Source: Robiginitalea aurantiaca (GTDB lineage Bacteria; Bacteroidota; Bacteroidia; Flavobacteriales; Flavobacteriaceae). From it: DNA of 64,000 nucleotides. Shown here piece after piece: positions 47,501 to 56,032 of this stretch (position 1 is its first letter; every line of letters begins with the position of its first letter). The DNA is taken from the NCBI RefSeq assembly GCF_030380815.1, contig NZ_JAUDUY010000002.1, positions 558,001 through 622,000 on the forward strand, read 5' to 3'. The notes under the pieces are model-generated. The model saw nothing but the letters and a program-made list of their open reading frames with translations. It did not search any database and was not told the origin of the DNA. The position numbers were made by a program, and so were the translations under genes.

Positions 47501-48334
47501 AAAGATCAATCTCATATCTCAGCATGGAATCTGGGCAATCCCGTTTGGGATAATCTCGGAAAAAGGTTCGCCCGCCCTGCCCTCGACCTTCAGCGCAGTG
47601 CTTTTCTGGTTTGGTTTGAAGACCTCTGCGATGAGATTAAGAATATTGATCCACAACGTCGGTTGTTTGCAGATTTTTCAATATCACAGGGTTCAGAAGA
47701 GTATATCCATAGGGTGAAAAATAGAAAAATACCTATTGATGCCCTCGGACTGATGATCCGCGATTCAGCAGATATCAGCACTTTCAAACGCATAAACAGC
47801 CGGCAGGAAATATCTTATTACATAGCAGATAGCAAGGTAGAAGACCTCAAAAACCTAGAGGAGTCTCATGTCGTCATCAGGAACTGGCAGGATCAATGGG
47901 AAGCACATCACGTGACTTTTGATGGCCTGGTGGACCATCGGGGACAAAAAAAGCCATCATACTACACACTTAGGGCACACTGGACCGATATGACCTTCGA
48001 AGTTGTTCCGGTAAGCATCTCTATCCTGCGCCCGGCCTTTATCCTTCTGCCCGGAGATAAAAGAGTCTTTACTGCCCTGAAGTATGAAAACGGATCATGG
48101 CAGAATCCCACGGAGGCAGAAGCAGAAAACTTTGAATGGATTTTAGTGAAACGCGGCCATTTTGGCGAACCTATTGGGTTGAAACCTCTGAGAAGAGGCA
48201 GCCAGCTGGAGTTAGAGATTCCCGAAGAATACATGTCTTATCAGTTACTGCTTACCTATAAGGAAAAGAACACAGACAAACCGGTGATCTCTGTTCGCAA
48301 AAGCCTTAACCTACCGCTATACCCCAGCAATTGA
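44534..48334 (+). CDS. Membrane GT2 beta-glycan synthase fused to GH26-like and degenerate GH2-like domains
   Basis: 1266 residues. Two N-terminal helices (about 16-37, 44-62); cellulose-synthase-like GT2 domain about 75-310 with D87, DPD (169-171), ED (259-260) and QQLKW (296-300); further helices to about 490; a basic stretch 491-530; a last helix at 531-551. Positive-inside charge suggests the remainder is periplasmic. About 570-860 is GH26-like: TWEPW at 635, acid/base in RFAHEF (E692), nucleophile in AEFG (E797). About 895-1150 resembles the barrel of the upstream lipoprotein, but WxxGNE is changed to WNLGNP (P1003), so it is probably inactive. No PilZ domain or BcsB-like partner is visible. 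Confidence 0.85.
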   Translation: MHDNPHIQAPIPKEQWVIRILILLGVLSILNFLYWFFQPAFRGHPVLYGMLCVVFGYGMLRHLYLWYHYAAIKVPKTPAVTPEVSIDVLTTYFPGEPIEMVEKTLRAIKDITYPHTAYLCDEANDPYLRNLCEQLGVRHVTRLTRKDAKAGNINNALRQASGQICLILDPDHIPQPDILDHILPQFSDPEVGFVQIVQSYHNRKSSLVARGAAEQTYQFYGPMMMSMNSYGTVNAIGANCTFRRSALDSIGGHAPGLAEDMHTAMQLYAKGWKSVYVPKVLARGQVPETLLTHFKQQLKWSRGTFDLLFRVYPRLFPKFTWRQKLHFGLLPLHFLIGLIYLLSFCIPVASLIFSISPWTGNILIFLLAITPVALSTLLIRAYIQKWVIERTERGFHLAGGLLQISTWWIHFLGFVYSIINKEVPYLPTEKKEIQVTNLQIVIPNILVGLVSVFAIVYGLSRDLTPFSIMMAGFAALNASFMFFSLYLATGVTNNSRIFKEHLPQFIQEIGVSIKSIYRKISRFVFTWARKGALPVLLLGTLTTAFLIDQYVYSQWEGITAKLPSPRKGPDYSGIFYPTEPNGLSSMEAIGNLENDLEQKFDLISLYLAWGDGPSNEVPQDLIQDIYKSGALPMITWEPWMNDFRASDSIPEMNENKGVFKKILSGQFDGYIDRFAERLKSFNAPVFLRFAHEFDNPSYPWSSSGGNSPQEFRQAWQYVYDRFSAQSAFNVIWVWNPLYPLNVEMYFPGNAYMDWIGVTSLNYGTLNQDGQWRGFKTLYEPFEKAFEKLPDLPVMLAEFGSLNLGGNRDLWFSEALSTSDQTYPRIKARVFFNSKWDQNIPLGTNYGNTYLDWTVSPESLQLLQKADPLEEGSYTQIPIVEKDNAYTPLPFPNNQIRGVRYKKGQRWFSSHYVLDRPTLEKDFRELKNIGVNTIRVDDPEVYSYNLLRIAAEQGLQLIYSFRIPDTLDFREDQVALQELREKIIKIIKRYKDQSHISAWNLGNPVWDNLGKRFARPALDLQRSAFLVWFEDLCDEIKNIDPQRRLFADFSISQGSEEYIHRVKNRKIPIDALGLMIRDSADISTFKRINSRQEISYYIADSKVEDLKNLEESHVVIRNWQDQWEAHHVTFDGLVDHRGQKKPSYYTLRAHWTDMTFEVVPVSISILRPAFILLPGDKRVFTALKYENGSWQNPTEAEAENFEWILVKRGHFGEPIGLKPLRRGSQLELEIPEEYMSYQLLLTYKEKNTDKPVISVRKSLNLPLYPSN

Positions 48335-48335
48335 A

Positions 48336-49271
48336 TCAGGGCATTTTAACGGGTAAAAACACCTCTGCCATCATGCATCGGGCACTGCCACCTCCACAGG
48401 TCTCAATGGTATCCAGCGGGCTGGAAAGGATTCGCGATGATTTTTCGATTACTGCTATCTGGTCGGGATTCAGGGAATCATGGGCCGACTGGCTCATCAC
48501 AAGAAGTCGCTCTCCATCCGTACCCAAAACCTGTAGCATATTCCCGGCAAAAGCATGCATCTGGGACTCCGAGATCTCGATAATCTCTTTCCCATCGCTC
48601 CTTAGATGATCCAGGACATTTTTGCGCTCTTTTTTATCGTCTATGGCATCGAGGCAAATCACGGCAAATTGTTCGCCTATACACATCATTACATTCGTAT
48701 GGTAGATAGGAAGTCTTTTCCCGTCTACAGATTGATTGGCCGTAAAGATCACAGGGGTTACTTCGAATTCTTCACAGAATTCAATAAAAAGGGCCTCATC
48801 TGCCCTGTCTGAGAGGGCACAATAGGCTTTTTGATTCTCCCGGTCCATTAGGATACTCCCGGTACCCTCCAGAAAATACCCTTCCAACTCAGCGCGCGTA
48901 TAGTCTAAGATCTGACGTATTTCGAATCCTTCTTCCTCGAGAATTGCAAATATGTCTTCCCTTCGTTCCCTGCGCCGATTCTCGGCATACATGGGGTACA
49001 CCACCACAGTCCCATCCTTGTGGAAAGAAACCCAGTTGTTGGGAAAAATAGAATCTGGGGTATCCGTTTCCACCCGGTCCTCCACAACGATTACCCTTAT
49101 CCCTTCCTTCCGGAGCTTTTGGACAAAGGTGTCAAACTCTTCCTGCGCCTGACGATTTATAACTGAATTTCGAAGTTCCAGGTCTTCCTGGAAAAAATTA
49201 TTTACCGCTGTCTCCTCGTTCATTCGGAACTGGACAGGACGCACCATGAGGATGGAGTTTGTAATCTGCAT
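48336..49271 (-). CDS. ctlX: CtlX-type citrulline/arginine-family hydrolase (amidinotransferase fold)
   Basis: 311 residues. The pentein/amidinotransferase fold is marked by FPNNWVSFH, FLEGTGSILMDR, PIYHTNVMMCIG (catalytic His) and the catalytic Cys299 in GGGSARCMMAEVF. This matches the group annotated as citrulline utilization hydrolase CtlX. It probably removes the ureido or guanidino nitrogen from citrulline or a related compound in the cytoplasm. It converges with the synthase gene (1 base between stops). Confidence 0.85.
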   Translation of the reverse strand: MQITNSILMVRPVQFRMNEETAVNNFFQEDLELRNSVINRQAQEEFDTFVQKLRKEGIRVIVVEDRVETDTPDSIFPNNWVSFHKDGTVVVYPMYAENRRRERREDIFAILEEEGFEIRQILDYTRAELEGYFLEGTGSILMDRENQKAYCALSDRADEALFIEFCEEFEVTPVIFTANQSVDGKRLPIYHTNVMMCIGEQFAVICLDAIDDKKERKNVLDHLRSDGKEIIEISESQMHAFAGNMLQVLGTDGERLLVMSQSAHDSLNPDQIAVIEKSSRILSSPLDTIETCGGGSARCMMAEVFLPVKMP

Positions 49272-49468
49272 AGAAACAATAAAAAGGTGCTCAAATGTAG
49301 CTAAATCTGCGGGTATATTTGAGGATCAAAATGGAGATTCATCGGCTATTTTTGAGAAATGTCGAACAGCTGTTTCTCAAGTGGGATGCGGGCTTTAAAA
49401 TAATACCCTAAATTTCTGTATCTTCGGTTCCATCACTGATATTTCGGCAGATTTTGGAGTCTTATAGC

Positions 49469-50620
49469 ATGATCGCCTCAGCGGGTCTTATATGCGGGAT
49501 TCTCTCCAGCATGGTACTTCTGCTGTTTCCCCTATCACGGAAATCAGCCAATCGTTTTCTCGGTATCTCAGTACTGATTCTCACGCATCTCCTGTTGATG
49601 TCTTTGCTCAACAATACCAGGTGGATTCTAGAAGTCCCTTTTATCATGAGGAGCGGGAATTTCACGGTTTATCTTTTTACGCCTTTTCTGTATCTTTTCT
49701 ACAGGGGGGTCTTCAAAAGTGAAAAGAACTGGAAACTTCATTACTATCTGTTTTTCATCCCTTCGCTAATATATCTGGTTGACTACCTGCCTTTTTTTCT
49801 GCTCCCTTCAAATGAAAAGATAGCTCTCTTTTCAAAGACGCTTGCCGATCCCAGCGAACTTATAAAGGTCAATGAAGGATTGTTTGGATGGACCAATTTC
49901 CACTTTACCTTCAGAACACTGTGGTCTGCATTCTTCCTCTTTCTGATCGCTCGAATCCTCGTGGAATTCCGCCTGGATTTCAGTAAGAGCCCCAATACCA
50001 GAAACGTGTTGTTTTACGGAAGGCTGGTTGTGTTATGGAGTATTATCGTCGTCCTGCTGTTACTTCCGGCTTTGGGGTTCCTGTTCTTTGAATTCAAGGA
50101 TTATACCCAGATTTTTATGATGACTTCGATAGCTGTAACCCTTTTCCTGATCACCCTAAACCTCCTTTTTAGCCCCAGGCTGCTTTATGGATATTACTGG
50201 ATTTTTGACGGTGATCCTATATTGCCAAAGAATCCTGACGAAAAAACAGTCAATGGTGGAAGTACGGAAGATTTAGAACTGCTAAATCAAATCAATACGG
50301 TTGTGAAAGAGCGGTTTCTCTATGAAAATGTAGGATATACCATTCATAATCTGGCTCAGGAAACTGAAATTCCCTCCTACCGTATTTCGTATGTTATCAA
50401 TACGTGTACCGGAAAGAATTTTTCAAATTGGTTCAATGCCTTCCGAATTGAAAAATTCATCGCTTTAGTTGAAAACGGCAATGCCTCCAAATATACGCTG
50501 GACTCCATTGCACCCAACTGCGGCTTTAGTTCAAGATCCACGCTAATAACGGCATTCAAGAAGGAAAAAGGGACGACACCGGGCAGGTACCTGAAAACAA
50601 TGTCCCGCTTTAGATATTAG
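49469..50620 (+). CDS. Multi-pass membrane AraC-type transcription regulator
   Basis: 383 residues from ATG 49469 (a TTG five codons upstream is possible). About seven membrane helices span residues 1-235, then a C-terminal AraC HTH (about 275-380: VKERFLYENVGYTIHNLAQETEIPSYRISYVIN, CGFSSRSTLITAFKKEKGTTPGRYL). This 7TM-HTH layout is common in Flavobacteriia and suggests regulation by a membrane or periplasmic signal. It lies between two guanidino-hydrolase genes. Confidence 0.85.
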   Translation: MIASAGLICGILSSMVLLLFPLSRKSANRFLGISVLILTHLLLMSLLNNTRWILEVPFIMRSGNFTVYLFTPFLYLFYRGVFKSEKNWKLHYYLFFIPSLIYLVDYLPFFLLPSNEKIALFSKTLADPSELIKVNEGLFGWTNFHFTFRTLWSAFFLFLIARILVEFRLDFSKSPNTRNVLFYGRLVVLWSIIVVLLLLPALGFLFFEFKDYTQIFMMTSIAVTLFLITLNLLFSPRLLYGYYWIFDGDPILPKNPDEKTVNGGSTEDLELLNQINTVVKERFLYENVGYTIHNLAQETEIPSYRISYVINTCTGKNFSNWFNAFRIEKFIALVENGNASKYTLDSIAPNCGFSSRSTLITAFKKEKGTTPGRYLKTMSRFRY

Positions 50621-50628
50621 AAGGGACT

Positions 50629-51549
50629 TCAGGCCTGTCCGCGCTCCAGAGGAAGCGTACTGCAGCGCAACAACCCCCCTTGTTTTCCGACTTCCTGATA
50701 TGAAATTTCCTCTACCGTAAGTCCCTGCTTCCGCAGCCAGGTATTAAGGCGTTCAAAGCTCCGTTCTGAAACGACCACTTCTGGGGAAATGGAAAAAACG
50801 TTGCTGAACATCCGATACATTTCATCTTCAGTAATTTCAAAGACTTTCTCAGGGCCAAAATAATCCACCAGCCATTGGTATTCCCCGTGATTTATAAAAC
50901 TCTCCTTGTGGAGAATGGCCATATCCCGGCCAACAGGCTGAAAACAACAATCCAGGTGCAACGCGTTCTTTCTCGGATTCGTATTGGATTTCCGTAATTC
51001 AAAAGGCTTTATGATACGCTTTGGAAAGGTATCTTTCAGGAAATCAACCGCTTCCTGATTTGTTCGTGCAGTTATGAAATCGCGATAGCCCGGGCCCGTG
51101 TATGTCCCTACAAAAAGATACTCATTCCAGGGCATTACATCTCCCCCCTCTACATGCACCTCTTCTGGCGGGACGATCACCTGGTCCTCTTCCAAATGGT
51201 CCAGAACATGCAATATCGCTTCAAATTCACGTTCCCGCTCGGGCAGGATATTTGCCTCTACCAACCGGTTGTCAACGACAAAGGCTATATCCCTTGAAAA
51301 TATTTGATTGCAGTCTTCCAGAATTTCCGGGCGGAAAACCTGAACCCCATGCTTTTCTAGAACAGCTGAAAAACCTTGCATTTCACGAACCATATCAGCC
51401 TCATCCGGATACGTGCCGGCAAGGATATGCTCCAGGGATTTGGGATCGTAAGCCTCTTCAGGTTTGGGCATCGGGCCGGAACTCATGGCGGTTCCCAGCA
51501 CGACGGATTTCAATGGAGAAGTCTCATCGGTAATCTGAAGATTAAACAT
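50629..51549 (-). CDS. Amidinotransferase-fold hydrolase (dimethylarginine-hydrolase/arginine-deiminase-like)
   Basis: 306 residues from ATG 51549, which lies after the gltA terminator; longer frames run into that hairpin. Motifs: FSRDIAFVVDNRLVEAN, HVEGGDVMPWNEYLFVG, NALHLDCCFQPVG (catalytic His) and the catalytic Cys296 in LLRCSTLPL. The pentein family acts on guanidino compounds such as arginine or methylarginines. The specific substrate is open. Together with ctlX it flanks the AraC regulator. Confidence 0.82.
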   Translation of the reverse strand: MFNLQITDETSPLKSVVLGTAMSSGPMPKPEEAYDPKSLEHILAGTYPDEADMVREMQGFSAVLEKHGVQVFRPEILEDCNQIFSRDIAFVVDNRLVEANILPEREREFEAILHVLDHLEEDQVIVPPEEVHVEGGDVMPWNEYLFVGTYTGPGYRDFITARTNQEAVDFLKDTFPKRIIKPFELRKSNTNPRKNALHLDCCFQPVGRDMAILHKESFINHGEYQWLVDYFGPEKVFEITEDEMYRMFSNVFSISPEVVVSERSFERLNTWLRKQGLTVEEISYQEVGKQGGLLRCSTLPLERGQA

Positions 51550-51580
51550 TGATATCTTGTTTAGGGTTGCTGGAAGATAC

Positions 51581-51610
51581 AAAAAAGGACCCCCTGATTG
51601 GGAATCCTTT
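51581..51610 (-). terminator. Rho-independent terminator after gltA
   Basis: On the minus strand, AAAGGATTCCC pairs with GGGGGTCCTTT (two G-T pairs) around a 5-base loop and runs into TTT. It separates gltA from the amidinotransferase-fold gene. Confidence 0.7.
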
Positions 51611-51631
51611 CCTGGTTGATTCAAGTATCGA

Positions 51632-52915
51632 CTATCGTTTGTTTAAAGGAACGAAAGAGCGTTTATTTTCACCTACATAAACCTGTCTGGGTCGTCCAAT
51701 CGGTTCATTTTTAAGCCGCATTTCCCGGTACTGGGCAATCCAGCCAGGCAGCCGTCCGAGGGCAAACATTACGGTAAACATATCCACCGGAATCCCCAGG
51801 GCGCGATAAATTATACCGGAGTAAAAGTCCACATTGGGATACAACTTGCGTTCGACGAAATACGGATCCTCCAGGGCTTCCTTTTCCAGGCCTTTTGCAA
51901 TATTGAGAATCGGATCGTCGACTCCGAGCTGGGCCAGAACCTCATCTGCCGCCTTTTTAATTATCCGGGCTCTGGGATCAAAATTCTTATAAACCCTATG
52001 GCCGAAGCCCATCAATCGGAACGGGTCATTCTTATCCTTGGCTTTTGCCATATATTTCTTGGTATCTCCGTCATCCGCCTGTATGGCTTCCAGCATTTGG
52101 AGAACCGCCATATTGGCCCCTCCGTGGAGTGGCCCCCACAGGGCTGAGATACCTGCGGAAATGGAAGCAAATAGTCCCGCATGCGAAGATCCGACGATCC
52201 GCACCGTTGAGGTGGAGCAATTCTGCTCGTGGTCCCCGTGAAGGATTAGGAGTTTATCAAGGGCTTCAATCACCGTATCATTGATTTCATATTCCCGATT
52301 CGGCCGCTTGAACATCATTTTATGGATGTTCTGTACATATCCAAGGGAATCATCTCCATAGTCGAGAGGTAATCCCATTTTCTTTCTTAGTGTCCAGGAC
52401 ACAAGCACCGGGAACTTTGCCAATAAACGCACTATGGCATGGTACAGATCAGCTTCCGAAGTGACATCCACTGAAGAGGGATTAAATGCGATAAGCGCAC
52501 TGGTCAATGAAGACAGAACACCCATTGGATGGGCCGATTTCGGAAATCCATCCAGAATCTTCTTCATTTCTTCATCAACATGCGACTCTGCCTTGATATC
52601 CGAATGGAATTTTTCGAGTTCCTGTGTGTTTGGGAGTTCTCCAAAAATCAACAGGTAGGCAACCTCCAGGAAGTCGGCTTTCTCAGCTAGCTCTTCAATA
52701 GGGTAACCCCTGTATCTGAGGATTCCTTTTTCTCCATCCAGAAAGGTGATAGCACTTTCACATGACCCGGTATTCTTGAATCCCGGATCTAGAGTAATCA
52801 GCCCGGTGGCCGATCTCAGCGCCTTGATATCGATTGCCAGTTCATTTTCTGTTCCCTCCACAACGGGGAAATCGTAAGTTTTCCCTCCAAAGGAAATTTG
52901 TGCTTCTTCTGCCAT
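51632..52915 (-). CDS. gltA: Citrate synthase
   Basis: 427 residues. The active-site segments SHAGLFASISAGISALWGPLHGGAN (catalytic His) and MGFGHRVYKNFDPRARI (catalytic His and the CoA-binding Arg) are present, and the length matches the hexameric type II enzymes of Gram-negatives. It condenses oxaloacetate and acetyl-CoA at the entry to the TCA cycle. Confidence 0.97.
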   Translation of the reverse strand: MAEEAQISFGGKTYDFPVVEGTENELAIDIKALRSATGLITLDPGFKNTGSCESAITFLDGEKGILRYRGYPIEELAEKADFLEVAYLLIFGELPNTQELEKFHSDIKAESHVDEEMKKILDGFPKSAHPMGVLSSLTSALIAFNPSSVDVTSEADLYHAIVRLLAKFPVLVSWTLRKKMGLPLDYGDDSLGYVQNIHKMMFKRPNREYEINDTVIEALDKLLILHGDHEQNCSTSTVRIVGSSHAGLFASISAGISALWGPLHGGANMAVLQMLEAIQADDGDTKKYMAKAKDKNDPFRLMGFGHRVYKNFDPRARIIKKAADEVLAQLGVDDPILNIAKGLEKEALEDPYFVERKLYPNVDFYSGIIYRALGIPVDMFTVMFALGRLPGWIAQYREMRLKNEPIGRPRQVYVGENKRSFVPLNKR

Positions 52916-53034
52916 AGTTTGGAATTCTGATAAATTTTGAACGTCCTGTAAAAATAAGAAAACGCCCCCACCTTAACAATTTGAAGCCCTCCTTTAAACC
53001 TTTATTAACACAAGGTCCTCCTATATGGGTCAAA

Positions 53035-54573
53035 TCACAATTGATAGAGTTCCTTATAATACTCCTCCACGCTAGAACTCCACGTAAATCGTTCCTTTGC
53101 GGCCGCTTTCTTAATTTTCTGCCATCGCTCCTGTTCATTGAGAAACAAGTCGGTTACCTCTTTAAAGGTTCTGCCAATGGCGGTGATTTTTTCCTCATAG
53201 GATTCACCTTCAAAAAGAAAGCCTGTCTCCATATGTCGGATGGTATCTTTCAAACCCCCTGTGGCATGCGCAAAGCACGGATTTCCATTTCGCATGGCGA
53301 GCATCTGGCTAATCCCGCAAGGCTCAAAAAGACTGGGCATCAGATAAAGATCCGCTTCCAGATACATCGAATCGATCAGGTCTTCGGATTGGGCGTTGGT
53401 GAAGATAAAATTCGGATAGGCATAACTCACCTCCCGAAAAAACTCCTCGTAATCCGGAGCACCGGTTCCCAACAGCATATAAATCCCATTGACTTCCTGT
53501 AGTACGCTTAGTATTTCCTCAAGGGAATGGGGATCATTTTTAAAGAAATAGAACTTTTGTTCCGTCAGCCGCGCTACACTGGCACATATCATGGCAGGCG
53601 GTGATTCCATAAGTCTCAACACCTTTTCTCCGGTGTGGGCCAGAAAATCTGCCTTGTATTTTTTATCCTCCATCTGCAGCCAGCGGAAGATTTCCGAAAT
53701 GGTATTCGTAAATAGTTTACCCGTGGTAGCCGTTCGGATATTTTTGTAGTTGCATCCATTCAGGATTCCAAATAACCGATTCTCATTTCGGGCGGCGACC
53801 AGGTCCTTCTCAAGACCCTCTCCACCAATAAATTCGGGGGGTTTACTGGGTTTTAAAATGTCCTCCATATAAGAGGGTGAGACTGTATGAACAGCGTCCG
53901 CTTTTCGGATTCCAAGGGCCATGAGATTAATGCAATCCGTATATCGCGGGTCCTGCAAAGCACCTAACTCATAGCTGCAATCCGGAAACCATGCCTGAAG
54001 AGAGGACGGATTATCCCTTAACGGACGAATCCCCTGTATCGCCAGATTATGTATGGAGTAGACAAAACGGATCGCTTTAAGAGCGTTGTAATCCGGGTGG
54101 AATTCCCTTAAAAAAAGGAGCAAACTTGTATGCCAGTCATGAAGGTGAATGACATCGGGATTCCCAAAGCGGGACTCCTGGATTGCCCCGGCGACCCCCG
54201 TACAGAAAATGGCAAACTTTATGGCGTCATTGTAGAAGGGTTCTTCCGGATCGTGGTGGTACATATGGGCAATTTGCCCTGCGGTAATCTCTGGATGGTG
54301 CAACACATAATGAACTATACCCGGAAATTCCTTTTTTGGTTTCACCTTATAAAGTTCCGCCTCATAAGACGTACCGGCGAATAAAAACGCTACCGCGCCA
54401 ATGTACTCACCTTTCTGGTGCAGCCGACTATAGGACGGTACCACAATGGAGACCTGATCTCCCCTTTCGGCTATTGCGCGGGGTACATCCCTGACAACAT
54501 CCCCCATTCCCCCTGCTTTGCAATCGAGAATGGCATCGTTTTCGGCAGCTACAAAGAGGAAATTGCTTGGCAT
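53035..54573 (-). CDS. glgA: Glycogen/starch synthase family glycosyltransferase (GT5)
   Basis: 512 residues from ATG 54573. The ADP-glucose-binding loop is KAGGMGDVVRD (family KTGGLGDV, so Met for Leu), HLHDWHTSL follows, and the C-terminal domain has MPSLFEPCGISQM and TGGLKDTI. It transfers glucose to glycogen in the cytoplasm. It sits between eno and gltA, and no glgB or glgC is in the window. An imperfect box TATCTTAG ends 4 bases before the ATG. Confidence 0.88.
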   Translation of the reverse strand: MPSNFLFVAAENDAILDCKAGGMGDVVRDVPRAIAERGDQVSIVVPSYSRLHQKGEYIGAVAFLFAGTSYEAELYKVKPKKEFPGIVHYVLHHPEITAGQIAHMYHHDPEEPFYNDAIKFAIFCTGVAGAIQESRFGNPDVIHLHDWHTSLLLFLREFHPDYNALKAIRFVYSIHNLAIQGIRPLRDNPSSLQAWFPDCSYELGALQDPRYTDCINLMALGIRKADAVHTVSPSYMEDILKPSKPPEFIGGEGLEKDLVAARNENRLFGILNGCNYKNIRTATTGKLFTNTISEIFRWLQMEDKKYKADFLAHTGEKVLRLMESPPAMICASVARLTEQKFYFFKNDPHSLEEILSVLQEVNGIYMLLGTGAPDYEEFFREVSYAYPNFIFTNAQSEDLIDSMYLEADLYLMPSLFEPCGISQMLAMRNGNPCFAHATGGLKDTIRHMETGFLFEGESYEEKITAIGRTFKEVTDLFLNEQERWQKIKKAAAKERFTWSSSVEEYYKELYQL

Positions 54574-54577
54574 ACTT

Positions 54578-54585
54578 CTAAGATA
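54578..54585 (-). promoter_or_regulatory. Imperfect -7 box TATCTTAG for glgA
   Basis: Seven of eight match TAnnTTTG; it ends 4 bases before the ATG at 54573, after the terminator of eno. Confidence 0.35.
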
Positions 54586-54625
54586 TGGAATTAAAACACG
54601 GGGGGACATCCCGATGGGCTAAATT

Positions 54626-54655
54626 AAAAAAGGTCCTGAAATCAGGACCTTTTTC
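54626..54655 (-). terminator. Rho-independent terminator after eno
   Basis: AAAAAGGTCCTG pairs with CAGGACCTTTTT around a short loop; T-rich on the minus-strand exit side (and on the other side too, so it could work in both directions). Confidence 0.9.
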
Positions 54656-54676
54656 TATCGTTAAGAAATTGAAAAA

Positions 54677-56002
<1,326 letters not shown>

Positions 56003-56032
56003 TTAAAAAGTAACATTATCCTGGGTGGAGCC

